Source: Zygnema cylindricum
Taxonomy: Eukaryota > Streptophyta > Zygnematophyceae > Zygnematales > Zygnemataceae
Reading direction: 5' to 3'
DNA length: 64,000 nucleotides
NCBI GenBank assembly: GCA_037447655.1
Contig: JBBHKE010001580.1
Coordinates: 1 to 64,000, forward strand
Shown here: in pieces, positions 1 to 9,824 of the stretch
How the letters are laid out: every line of letters begins with the position of its first letter
Numbering within the stretch: the stretch's first letter is position 1
Position numbers and translations under genes: made by a program
Notes under the pieces: generated by a model
Told to the model about the DNA's origin: nothing
The model's input: only the letters and a program-made list of their open reading frames with translations
Databases searched by the model: none

Positions 1-38
1 TCTCCCTCTCCCTCTCCCTCTCCCTCTCCCTCTCCCTC
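1..38. repeat. TCTCCC hexanucleotide microsatellite
   Basis: The window opens inside an uninterrupted run of the hexamer TCTCCC/CTCTCC. It stops where the copia-like remnant begins. The true left boundary is outside the window. Confidence 0.9.
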
Positions 39-540
39 TGGATACTCTCAAAGTTCAGCAATAGCACTAGGTAGAAAGATACTAGCAAATCAAACATCAG
101 CAGAAGGAAAAAAATGTTTTTGTTGCAATAAAAAAGGGCACTTCATTGAAATCTAACTATAACAAAGAGCAAACAATTTAAATTATAGGGGAAAGGCAAG
201 GAGAAAACATCCTTTGGTCTACTTATGTCATCGACTGAAATTGTAAAGTGGTATGATTGGTTAATGATAGTAAAACCACTGAGTAGATATATTTTGCAAG
301 AGAGTGGGTCACAAACTATTACCCTACACCTGCTTCTCCTATCCACCTCAAGTTGGAAGAGATAGATACAATAGTCTATAACCAAGATTGTTAATCTTGC
401 TGCGTAGTCCCGTGACATTTGATTATGCACAATATACTGACATCATTCCAAATGACAATTCAATAAAATTGTTGAGCCGCCAAATTGTACCCTTTCTCAT
501 GTTGACTTGGCGTAACTATTATTACCCACTTCGAATTTGA
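39..540 (+). pseudogene. Copia gag zinc-knuckle and protease remnant (tail of upstream P450 unit)
   Basis: This segment is a close copy of 56040-56540, which lies downstream of P450-3. In the better preserved copy one frame gives a CCHC-type knuckle fragment followed by a WLVNDSRATEQI segment. That resembles the tryptophan-Asp-Ser-Gly-Ala-Thr start of Ty1/copia proteases, with the catalytic-loop Gly changed to Arg. Here the same region carries many stops and no usable frame, so it is dead. Its value is positional: it marks the 3' end of another copy of the P450 repeat unit just left of the window. Homology to the other copy is clear; the protease identity rests on a short motif. Confidence 0.6.
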
Positions 541-859
541 ACGATGCGGCTCGTTATTTCCGGTTAATGATCTTTAATTGAGATCGCAAAAAGTGTACTT
601 TTTACGTGGCAAATCTTCCTCGTACTTTTTTTCGTTTTGTCTTTTTAAGTTGTACCTCTTTTGTCCTTTTGTTTTAAGTGTGATCTAGAGGCCGAATAAA
701 AGGCGGAATCGTTCGTTCGACCTCGTTTGCATTCTACCTCATTCGACCTCAATTTTACCCCTTCTATACTCAGATGGTTTTACCATCGCAATTTTTGCAA
801 TAAAGACGTTCGTTTGCATTTACACATATAGATGAGTTTAAAAGAAACCACTAACATCA
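541..859. other. Distal tail of P450 repeat unit; possible 3' end of an RT element
   Basis: Up to about 680 this matches the tail of unit 3 at 56540-56655. The motif GTTCGTTCGACCTCG near 709-725 reappears at 58133-58148, so unit 3 has about 1.4 kb inserted in between. Around 767-815 the string CTCAGATGGTTTTACC followed by GCAATTTTTGCAA also occurs near the end of the RT-like element (about 2307-2340), and the first part again near 62337. It may be a shared 3' untranslated segment. No gene is visible. Confidence 0.5.
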
Positions 860-2345
860 TCAGAAGCCCTTTTGGGTGTGCTTCATCACCTCGTTGGTTA
901 TGGGATTTTTGATCTTCTAGAATGGCCACTCGCTCGTTTACAAGCCAACCTCTCTATTTCCAACGGCGGTTTAGGTTTGATTTCCGTGGCCAAAGTTGTG
1001 CCAGCCACGTATTTGGGCAGTTGGACTTTGGTGGTTCCTACCATCACTTCTTCTTTCATTGTGGATGATGTCCCCATTCTAGCGCAAGTTGTCTCTAAGG
1101 TGGGAACGGGCGATTTCCATTTCACCAAGCTCTCCTTTCAGCTCGTGCACTACTTCCCTCGGACGCTTGAACCCAAGTTCCCCCTTTTCATTCTCTCATG
1201 GCCGACACAAACTTCCAACTTCAACAACGCCTATCTGAGCAGGTGGCCGCCGCAAATTTTGCAAACCTCTTGGAGGTGATACCTTTTTGCTCAAGCGCGT
1301 GCTCGTTTATGTTTGTGTTCTTAGCCCGGGGCTCGTGCGTTGCTACAAGCGACACCGAATTTTTTCGACTTTCCGTCTATCATCTGACAAATTTACTTCT
1401 GCTCTACACTTGCGGTTGGGTTTGCCGCACCATTTGCTCTTGGTGGGGGCTAAATGCGCTTGCAACCAACCTATTTATGTTGAGGGAATCCATTTGCTTT
1501 GTTGCTCGCATGGGGGAGAACAAACTGTCGCGGATGATTTGGTGCGAGATGATTTGGTGCGAGATGACATTGCTGCCATTAGCTCTGAGGCGGGCTACAC
1601 CATCAAACGTGAGGTTTCTAATATACTTCCACCTTAGCCCCAATATAAGGGTTCTTGAAGCCCCCCAAGTTGACTTGGTATTTCTTCATGGTGTTAGGAG
1701 GACGTCCTCATGGATTCGGCTAGGACACACATTTCATCTCGCGAGGCTTCGCATTCAGGGGTGCCGGCTCGGGACGGAACGAATACAAAGGAAAGAAATT
1801 TCACTCACCGAGACCGGTTGGACTTGTTTGTCCCATTTGCAGTGAAGATTTTTTTATCTTTGGACAAGTCTTTTGATGACTTCCTTCGCCAGTGTGCGGG
1901 AAAAACGTTTGAGAAAAACGTTTGAATCTCAGGGTTCAACGAGTCCTCCACCGAGTCTTTTGATTGCGTTTTACCGTAAACGTGTCTCCATTGCACTTCA
2001 ACGGGCGGAAGTTGCGACTCTCCCTCGGCGTAGCACACTAGACGATGACCGGCGAGGTCTTCCAGACCTTCTGCCAAGGGACCCGGTACACATCCATGAT
2101 CTCCGTGGTTGTGGACCTTAGCTTGTCTATAGGTAGTATAGTCTAAGTTTTTCATTTTGTATGCGGTCTAAGTATGTTATTGTTTGTTTTGGTACTTTGC
2201 TCTCGTTAGTATTGTTCTGTTTCGTTTCAGTTTTTAGGCGTAGATTACTTTGTTGTGACTCTTGTAGTCTCCAAATGTTTTTTTTCAGTCTTACCCCTTT
2301 TGTACACAGATGGTTTTGCCTTTGCAATTTTTGCAAATATTGACT
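860..2345 (+). pseudogene. C-terminal remnant of a reverse-transcriptase retroelement (probable non-LTR)
   Basis: Successive frames (872-1279, 1287-1637, 1710-1925, 1873-2121) assemble into one decayed polypeptide broken by frameshifts. A GGLGLISVAKVVPATYLGSW segment resembles the post-RT region of plant and algal non-LTR-type RT proteins. It is followed by a Cys-rich stretch, a segment beginning VDLVFLHGVRR, and a terminal part with FAVKIFLSLDKSFDDFLRQC. These match, from memory, the order of C-terminal blocks in such proteins. The catalytic RT domain itself is absent, so this may be a 5'-truncated copy. The 2122-2345 part looks like a T-rich 3' untranslated tail. Family assignment is inference; a LINE-like or a domesticated RT origin cannot be separated here. 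Confidence 0.5.
1533..1562 (+). repeat. 15-bp in-frame tandem duplication inside the RT remnant
   Basis: GATGATTTGGTGCGA occurs twice head to tail, duplicating five codons (Asp-Asp-Leu-Val-Arg) without shifting the local frame. It looks like replication slippage. Confidence 0.85.
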
Positions 2346-2700
2346 TTTCCTTAGAGTCTTAATATCACACATGATCCATTACTCACAGTTTACTGTTATT
2401 TTGCCCGTACAATTTTTTTTTTACTTTTTTTTTCCTGTTCTGCTATCCAAAAAAAACTTTTAGAATTTAAAAACTTTTAAATTTTTGTTTTTTTTGTTTT
2501 TAGGGTTTTAATTTTAGTGTTATTGTTTTTTTTCTATCTTTTTTTTGCTATCTAGTTTGTTTTCTATTTTTCTGTTTTTTTTTTATCAGCTGACGGTTTT
2601 TAATGTCAAACCATTTACTGGCCGTCAATACATTTACCGGCAGGTAGTCGAAGCCCGTCTGTAAAGCTCATTTTTTTTTCATGGAGATTGACCCAAAGAA
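2346..2700. other. T-rich intergenic stretch
   Basis: Long poly-T and TTTTT-interrupted runs with no coding signal. It separates the RT remnant from the hAT-like MITE. No gene or structured element is seen. Confidence 0.6.
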
Positions 2701-2708
2701 GAAATTCC

Positions 2709-3178
2709 TAGTGTTGTGTATCGGCAAGAAATTTATCGCGATAACACCAATACCGATAGTTGTCGGTTATCGAACGGTCAAGGGTTCCTTATGTCGCTCC
2801 GAGACCAGCAAATTTTATCGTCGATAAGTTAGAAAAAAATATAGTACGCTATATAATAGTACTCTATAATATACTGAATTATATATTTCACTGTATATAG
2901 CGTGGCATGACACGTGTAACAATATGTTCCGTGATCTGTGTAACGGGATAACGGCGGCTCCATATGACGACATAAACTGTACAGCTGTACGGTCAGAACC
3001 GTACAATTATCGCCGATAGTTATCGGTATCTGTGTTATCGCGACCAAAAGCCGATATTATCGTATTTTAATCGGCGATAACACCAGTTTCGATATATCGT
3101 GCCAATATATCAATTCTCGGCATTCCAAAAAAAGGTACATATCAATTATCGGCAAAACCCTGCCGATACACAACAACA
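2709..3178. mobile_element. hAT-like MITE with 8-bp TSD
   Basis: A 470-bp non-coding element ends in inverted repeats: TAGTGTTGTGTATCGGC on the left and the complement of TGTTGTTGTGTATCGGC on the right. It is flanked by perfect 8-bp direct repeats GAAATTCC at 2701-2708 and 3179-3186. Eight-base duplications and a TAGTG-type terminus fit the hAT superfamily. The interior is full of short TTATCGGC/GCCGATAA inverted motifs, so the transcript could fold strongly. Related copies lie at 51391, 58212 and 59127. It sits just upstream of the P450-1 promoter and separates it from the foldback arm seen in the other units. Confidence 0.8.
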
Positions 3179-3186
3179 GAAATTCC

Positions 3187-3530
3187 GATTGAATATTTTC
3201 AATGTTGTTACGTTTTCGTACAGGTTTATTTTTAGAGTAAAACGTTTTCGGCGAGACTCTCAACTTTTGGCGTCCCGACAAAGTAACACATTAAAATATG
3301 TTTCGAATGTAAATTTCTCCGAACAAAAGGATTGCGGCAAATCAATCCCGGGCGTTTCTGATTGGTTCATTTGTTTGATTTGTTAGAAAAGTCAACTTTT
3401 GTCGTCCCGACAAAGTAGCACATTAAAATATGGTCCGAAGGAAATTTCTCCGAAACAAAAGGATTGCGGCAAATCAATCCCGGGCGTCTCTGATTGGTTC
3501 ATTTAATTGTTATAAAAGACAAAAGTAGAC
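3187..3530 (+). promoter_or_regulatory. P450-1 promoter with 132-bp tandem duplication
   Basis: The sequence between the MITE and P450-1 is conserved upstream of P450-2, P450-3 and in the partial unit at 59310-59482. In unit 1 only, a block from about 3261 to 3392 is repeated at 3393-3510 with a 132-bp period. This doubles the GTCCCGACAAAGTA motif, the CAATCCCGGGCG motif and the reverse CCAAT box (ATTGG at 3361-3365 and 3493-3497). The repeats differ by a few bases. Confidence 0.7.
3511..3518 (+). promoter_or_regulatory. TATA box of P450-1
   Basis: TATAAAAG lies about 170 bp before the ATG and 14 bp after the nearest reverse CCAAT box. The equivalent position upstream of P450-3 is TATATAAAG, while P450-2 has lost it. 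Confidence 0.6.
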
Positions 3531-3687
3531 AAATTTATGACCGAATTTTGCCGTCCAAAGATAGATTCGACAGAAATAGCACAAGAAGCCTTAGTCTAAT
3601 TTTCACGCCGCCTCTCTCTCGCCTTCCCTTCTCCCCTTTCCCTTCCCTTCTCCCTCTTTCAATTTTCTCCTCTTTAAACTAACGGCC

Positions 3688-6251
3688 ATGGATACTATTT
3701 CCTTATGGCCATGGCTCCTCCTCTTACCCTTCCTCCTCGACCTCCTCCTCCCCCTGCATTTCCTATTTCTCCGTTCTTCTCCTCACATGCCGCCCGGGCC
3801 CCGACCCTGGCCAATCGTCGGAAACTTTCCGCAAATCGCGGCGGATATTCTGCTATTTCGTGGATTGTCCAAATTGTCGGATTTGTACGGACCATTAATG
3901 ACACTCTATTTTGGCTCTTTGCGTGTGGTTATCATTTCCAGTCCAGAAATGGCGAAGGAGGTGCTCAAAGATTTCGATTCTTCTTGTTGCTCGAGATGGC
4001 TTTCGGCGACAGCTTCAGCTCTTATGAGTAAAGGTGGGATCTTGGGATTTTTCTGGATTATGTTAAGGTTAGGATGTTATTATTCTTTTTTAGATGTCTC
4101 ATATTGGAAGTTTGAGATTTTAATGTTTATGTATTTGAGTTTATGCATAATTTTGGACGTGGAATGTCTTTTTCTTTTTTGATACGATATCATTTAGTAA
4201 TGGCTTGGAAGCAAAGTTAATATGAGTTTAGACATTGTTTTTGGGAGTATCGATGGTTAAACGCCTCTTGTTGTGAGTTTTAACGTCTTCATGTAGTTCA
4301 TGTTAATGTTGTCCACGCCATCATTGGTATCAAACTAAATTGCAACAGTATTGTCAATGTCAATTTTAAATGAAAAAGGACAAAGCTGTGACTCTTGTCA
4401 ATGTTAACATCAATGTCATCCTCAATGTTAACTTCAATTTTAAGTAAATATCAATTTCAGTGTCAATGTTACTGTTAATACAATATTAATGTCAACGTTA
4501 ATGTCAATGCCAATTTCAATTCAAAAGTAAGCGTAGCGGGAATCATAAAGCCATTTACATAAACATTTATTGTAGGTACAATTTCTTTCTCCAAGTTGAT
4601 GTCAGCATTCACAATGTTGATGCCAATGTCATAATTGGGTTGATTATATCAAAGTGCCGGGGTCGTATTTGCATATGTGACTGCTTGCCAGTATTACAAA
4701 TATTAGTGTTGTCGTAAATGCTAGTGGTTTCCATGACAGCGAAATAAAAATTTTCCATGACAACTCTAACCATACTATACGAATGCAGATTAAGTAATAT
4801 ATTGAGTATTTCTGTGGGATGTTTGTTTATATTTACACAAATATTGCTTAAGCTGTCTCTCAATGTTATTTTTGAGTCAGTTTTTGGGTGAAAATGTGCT
4901 ATGTCAACCATTTCCCAGCGTCATCATTATTGCAATTTTGCAAGTTCAAGCCATCTTGTGTTGACCATAGAAAAAATCTCAAACCATTAAACTTCCGTTG
5001 TGGTTGGTGATTTTTATTCTGACAGGCTCTGATATTTATCATTGCATTAAAAAAAAATAATGGATGTGTCCAGGAAAAGACATAACGTTTTCCCCGGCTG
5101 GTCCACATTTGAAAGTGGTTCGGAGGCTTTGTGCAGTCAACCTTTTCAACAAACGACATTTTGACATGTGGAAACCTTTGCGATTGGACGAAGTTCGTAG
5201 AATGTGCGATGCGATTAGCGATGAATTACAACTACGAGGAGGTCTTGTCGGTCTTCGAAATCACATTTCCCGGGCTGCAATGAACCATACTTTAAGAATC
5301 TGTTTTGAAAAAAGGTTTGAATCGAGCATTCCTGGACGTCCAAATCCTGAAGGCGACAATTTTTTTCAGTGGATGGAGGATATTTTTCAAACCGTAGGTG
5401 GATTTAATATTGGCGATTTCATACCTATTTTCCGTCTTCTTGACCTTCACGGAATTCACGCTCTCACTTCAAAATTAGGTCGTGATTTGGATGCATATTT
5501 CACTCTCCATGTTAGGGAGCACGAGAAAAGACTGGAAATAGCAAAAGCAGAATCGGTTGGGAGCGCGCCATTGGCTAAAGATTTATGCGATTCTTTGATT
5601 TTAGCTAAGGAATCTGAACCCATTGATGAAGAAGTAATTCTGGGAGTTCTTAAAGATATGGTGTTAGGTGGAGCAGATACTACTTCTGTTACCACAGAAT
5701 GGGCTCTGTTAGAACTTCTCCGTCATCCCAAAAAGATGTCACGACTACAGTCAGAAATTGATCCTATCTTCGAATTTGATGATTTTGAACTCGAGAATCG
5801 GCTCCTTGAACTTCCGTATCTCAAAGCAGTCGTAAAGGAGACGTTACGGTTGCATCCACCGGGGCCGTTAATTCCACACTTCAATATTGAGAAAGTGAAA
5901 TTAGGAGGGAAATATTCCGTACCGAGTAACACAATGTTGTTGATTAACGCTTGGGCTATCAGCCACAACGAAAAGTATTGGCCGGATCCGTTTGAGTTCA
6001 AACCGGAGAGGTTTTTGGATAATCCAACCGACTTTCGGGGGCAACATTTTTCGTTAATACCTTTTGGATCTGGTTGAAGAAAGTGTCCCGGAATTAATGT
6101 CGGAACTACAATGGTAACTCTTATGGTTGCACATATGTTACATCGTTTTGATTTGTCAACGGGATTGGAACCAATCGACACCACTGAAAAAATGGGTCTT
6201 ACGGTTTCGCCCTTGAAGCCTTTGGAAGCTATTGCCAAACCGAGATTCTAA
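3688..6251 (+). pseudogene. Cytochrome P450 copy 1 (CYP71 clan, A-type), stop in the haem loop
   Basis: Exon 1 is 3688-4033 and exon 2 is 5074-6251. A phase-1 GT-AG intron (GTGGGA...TCCAG) joins them into a 508-codon frame, the usual length of plant ER-anchored P450s. Visible features are a hydrophobic N-terminal anchor (residues 4-28), the PPGP hinge (35-38), the I-helix GGADTTS (about 314-320), the K-helix ETLR (about 371-374) and PERF (about 426-429). The haem ligand loop reads FGSG-stop-RKCPG, Cys near 453. The stop is TGA at 6075-6077 where P450-3 has CGA, a C-to-T change at a CpG, giving 449 codons without the haem Cys. Everything after the TGA is still open to TAA at 6249-6251, so the lesion looks recent. 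Substrate and subfamily cannot be told. Assembly error at this base is the main alternative. Confidence 0.85.
4300..4625 (+). repeat. TCAATG/TTAATG-rich degenerate repeat in P450-1 intron
   Basis: The intron contains dozens of near-copies of TCAATG and TTAATG arranged as GTCAATGTTAAT-like dodecamers. The same array occupies the introns of P450-2 and P450-3 with indels, so it predates the duplication. Confidence 0.75.
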
Positions 6252-6558
6252 ACAAAAATCCTCGTTTAATGTTGTTCAAATGGACTTATTTTTTTGTAAC
6301 AATATGTTGTTTCACCTTGGCTTTCATTAATTTTTTATTTTTGATGAAAGTCGTCATAGTATGTTCAATTGTCTTCCCTTTTTTATATATATTTAACTGT
6401 ATCTATAATGTAGAAAGGGTTAGGGAAGGGAAATAGTGATAGGAAATGGAGATGGGAAATGGTTCTGCGATGTAATGAGAGACCTTTTAATAAGAGATTA
6501 AAATAATATGAAAGGAGAATGTGGATAAGTCTGTTACACTGAAGGATCATTTGACTTG
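6252..6558. other. P450-1 3' flank
   Basis: This is collinear with the 3' flank of P450-3 (55241-55501). It probably holds the 3' untranslated region. It ends at the insertion site of a solo LTR, with the target duplication ACTTG at 6554-6558. Confidence 0.55.
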
Positions 6559-7041
6559 TGTTAGGACACTGGTGGAATCGGGAGTTACGCAAATTGATTT
6601 CTTGTTCGATTTCGCGTCTAAGTCTTGTGTATCGATTCGCGTCACGTATATTTTTTTGTTCGGTACGGTTGTATGTTTGTTATACGTTTGTTTTGGTTCG
6701 TAGTGTTGCGTGGTAGCGTGTGTGCGGACCAGCACACTGTTTCAGTGTTTCAGTCTTGTTGCCAGATGATGAATTTTAGTGAGGTGTTTGTGAGGCACGT
6801 TTTCCGTGCCGTGTATTCTAAAGTCTATTTTGTGTTCTGTAGACTAAGGTAGTAGTCAGATTGGGTTAGAGTTATTAAGAGAGTAAATGTGAGAGATTAT
6901 GTACAGAAAAGCTTCGGTGTAATATATCTGATTATTGGCCGATTTGATCTCTGAATGTTATCCTTTATATGTGATAAATGGTGAATGCTTCCGCTGTGCG
7001 ATAACTTTGTAAGCCTTGTGAAATTTAGTGATCCTTTTACA
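6559..7041 (+). mobile_element. Solo LTR with 5-bp TSD ACTTG
   Basis: A 483-bp segment begins TGTTAGGACACTGG and ends CTTTTACA. It is flanked by ACTTG at 6554-6558 and 7042-7046. The paralogous P450-3 flank reads ATTTGACTTGTAGCGAG at 55493-55509 with a single ACTTG, so it preserves the empty site. TG...CA ends and a 5-bp duplication indicate a solo LTR left by recombination. No internal region or partner LTR of this family is seen. Orientation is taken from the TG...CA convention only. Confidence 0.85.
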
Positions 7042-7046
7042 ACTTG

Positions 7047-7833
7047 TAGACGAGTCAACTATTTGTTTTTATTATTTGAAGTTGAAGAATTTTCTGGAAT
7101 TGCACGTCTTTTTTTTTCTCTTTTTGAACGCCTTTGTAACAATGTGTTCCTCATGTTTTCTTACACCTCCCTCTCCCCCTCTCTTCAATCCACTCATCTT
7201 TTACTACAAATTTTTGTCTTCATTTTTCCTCTTCCCTTCTTTTCGAGGCTCTACAGTAGTGGGTTAACATACCAAAAAGAAAAGCTGAAAACAGTAATTA
7301 CCAAAAAAAGTAAAAAATGTTGGAAGTTAAACTTCAGAAGTCTTATTTAGTACGGAGTTTTATGTTTGTTTCAGGTAAGACTTCACAAGTCTCAATTAGC
7401 ACGGGTTTTATGTTGCTTCAGTTCTGTTTTTCAGTTAAGTTTTCTGACGCTTCAATGTTCCATGCACCTGGACATTGTTTTAGTTCACATCCAGTTCATT
7501 CGGTTATAGAGGCCAAAGTCCTCACAGAAGTATTTTTGGCAGGTCGATACTTGTTATATTTGTGACAGATGTATACTTTTTTGTATACTTTTTTGTATCT
7601 CTGACGACACTTGTTACATCTCTGCCAGCTCGATACTTATTTCGTGTCAGAAAATGTTAATTATTCTTTTGTGTGAAGCTTCTAGGAGATAGTATTTGTG
7701 CATACACCATAATTTCTAAGGTGATTAGGCACTTGCTATCCATGCCAAAAGCATACCTTCAATAGGTCGAACATTGTGAACCTTTAACACACAAGTGGGA
7801 GGAAGTTTCGCCCATCAATATTAGTGTTAAAGA
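7047..7833. other. P450-1 downstream region with copia gag remnant
   Basis: This is collinear in patches with 55500-55980. A stretch from about 7700 (AAGGTGATTAGGCACTTGCTATC) is the beginning of the copia gag remnant that is longer in unit 3. It is cut off by the next LTR at 7834. A CT-rich tract near 7165-7250 may belong to an old transcript end. No intact gene. Confidence 0.5.
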
Positions 7834-8280
7834 TGTTGGGATATTGTCGTTTTGCCGTCATTTCGCGAAGCGTCATACCAACATTTATTTGTTGGACGTG
7901 AAGTATCACGTCATCATACAAAATGTACGACGTCGTTTCGTAGCGGTTCTTTTGTTATCCGCGAACGAAATGTACTATTTCGTTTCGCGTGACTTTTGTT
8001 TTCGTGCGCATGTGTTTGATTTTGCGTGCAAGTGTGTTCGTGAAGCGACACGTGTTAAAGTTGTTATTTTGAAAAGTTTGTTTCGTGCGTACGCGACCGT
8101 TCGTGCGCTATGGAATTTAATGTGGAGGTTCGAATAAATTCATGGATTGGGGGAGCGAACGAACGGATATAACTTAAGTGATGTAAAAGACTCACTGAGT
8201 GGCGTGTACAAGCATTGACAAATGGACGGCGGATCGCGAAGCGATCTGATGTGGAATAAACGAAATACTAAAACAAGCAC

Positions 8281-8416
8281 CGTCGGTACGACGCACTTGC
8301 GACGTAGACAGGACAACGCAACTGTAGTTATTTTGGATGAATATGCGTCGCCGGTACGGAGCAACTGCGACGCAGACGAGTCAACGCAGCTGCGGTTACC
8401 TTGATGTGATCCGCAC
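8281..8416 (+). repeat. Diverged tandem repeat of about 66 bp in the long LTR
   Basis: Two adjacent copies each contain GGTACG, a GCGACG[C/T]AGAC core and a CAACGCA[A/G]CTG core. They are GC-rich relative to their surroundings and end in palindromic CGCAGCTGCG sequences. They may be U3 regulatory repeats. Confidence 0.55.
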
Positions 8417-8937
8417 GGACAAAGCAGCTGACGCAGCTGCGGATAATGTAACTAGTATAGATTTTGAGTAATGATATTTGTTTAGTGGTTACCTAGTGGT
8501 AGCTTTGTTTTTGACGTACGAAGATTGTGGAGATGTCGGTGTAAATATTATGAACAACATAGGTTTGTATTTTTGCTAATTAGTTGTTAGTGTAGATTTG
8601 TTCGGTCTGACATACCTCGAACTATTCGAGTATACTTACAATAGTTTAGGTAGATGGTAGATACCGTACGGCTGGTATGCCTCCGTACATTCAGTAGAGA
8701 ACTCTCTGAGTATAACTTGTAGGACGTAGAATATTTTGAGTATCACAGTCAAGTTTAATCAAAGCAATGGCAGACTGTTTTCTGCATCTTTGACCAGTTG
8801 GTGTGATCACTCTGTTTGGTGCATTTATGTAAACCTTTGTGGGGATAATCTATGATATAGAATATATATGTGTGTAAAGTTTCATACCATTCAGGAATTA
8901 GTGTCAGATTCTATGAGCCGTCTAAGTGGTTAGTTTG

Positions 8938-9051
8938 TGAAGCTGTCAGCTGTTTTTGTGGAACTTTGGAGCTTATATCTTCTAGATTCCTTGGTGAAGC
9001 TGTCAGCTGTTTTTGTGGAACTCTGGAGCTTATATCTTCTAGATTCCTTGG
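8938..9051 (+). repeat. 57-bp tandem duplication in the long LTR
   Basis: Two head-to-tail copies starting TGAAGCTGTCAGCTG differ by a single base (CTTTGG versus CTCTGG). The related reverse-strand LTR near 34090-34140 has a single copy, so the duplication is private to this LTR. Confidence 0.85.
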
Positions 9052-9661
9052 TGGATTTGGCTGTAACTTTGGGAGCTTAGAGTGTCTATATTATACTGCC
9101 TATTGGTGCAGTTTAAGGTGATTTTGTTCATTGTGGAGTAATCTGTGCTGTCGCAAACACAGCTGTTTGAAGGGTAGTCTGTGGTGCTTCCGTGAGTAAT
9201 CCATGGCTGAAATAGGCTATGGACAACAAAAGTCAACTTTTGGAGTTAGTAGTTTCCAAGGAAGAAAGTGCGTGCGCCTTCCTTCGTGGAAATTTCATGT
9301 GCAACAGTCAGCTAGGGACAGAGCTTGTCGCTATGCTAAGTGTTGCTTGTCTTACCTTGAAGTGTGTTAATGTATAGTAGCGAGTGTTAATGCAGAGTAG
9401 CGAGTATATAGGCAAGAGTGTACGCTGTAGAGTATAATTAATCAATCTATCTTACAAGATTACTCTTGGAGTAGAGATTGTTTAAAGAAGAGAGAGAAGA
9501 GAGAAAAGAGAAAAGAGAGATGATGTAAAAAGGCTTCGGCCAAGAACAGTTATAAATATTTTTGGCGGAATATTCGTCTTTTCTTTTATGAGCTTTCGCT
9601 GTGATTATTTTGTGCATTATGTGAATGGAATTAAAGAGCATTATTTTTAAGATGCTACAAT

Positions 9662-9673
9662 TGGTATCAGAGC
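9662..9673 (+). other. Primer-binding site, initiator tRNA-Met 3' end
   Basis: TGGTATCAGAGC is complementary to the 3' end of plant initiator tRNA-Met, the standard plant LTR-retrotransposon primer. It lies two bases after the LTR end CTACA. This conventional site contrasts with the anticodon-loop sites of the three copia elements in this window. Confidence 0.85.
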
Positions 9674-9824
9674 TAGTGCTTCCAAGTTAGAGAGAGTGCG
9701 CATGGGGAGGAAGAAAAATTGAAACACTCCTTCCCTTATGTCGACTTTAGAGAGAGCAAGATAGTGCAGTTTTTCATGTTTCCAATTTGAGGAGATTCGG
9801 AATACGGAGAGAAAATTCGAGGAA

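Larger units (their letters stand above)
7834..9659 (+). repeat. Long 5' LTR of the outer LTR retrotransposon
   Basis: The sequence begins TGTTGGGATATTG, a common start for plant Ty1/copia LTRs, and ends GATGCTACA. Two bases later comes a TGGTATCAGAGC primer-binding site, which fixes its right edge. It is about 1.83 kb long. Reverse-complement relatives lie at about 32870-33580 and 33890-34960. The left edge is chosen from the TG and from loss of similarity to the P450-3 flank; no TSD could be found because the 3' LTR is not in the window. Confidence 0.7.

Noticed and set aside
872-1279. 135-codon frame as a separate intact gene
   Set aside because: It is one frame of a longer RT-like remnant that continues through frameshifts; no independent start context.
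6075-6077. TGA in P450-1 read as selenocysteine or programmed readthrough
   Set aside because: Land plants lack selenocysteine insertion, and the paralogue has CGA at the site; a point mutation is simpler.
7844-8137. 97-codon frame in the long LTR
   Set aside because: It lies in the U3 region of an LTR; Phe/Arg/Val-rich by chance and not kept in the inverted copy.
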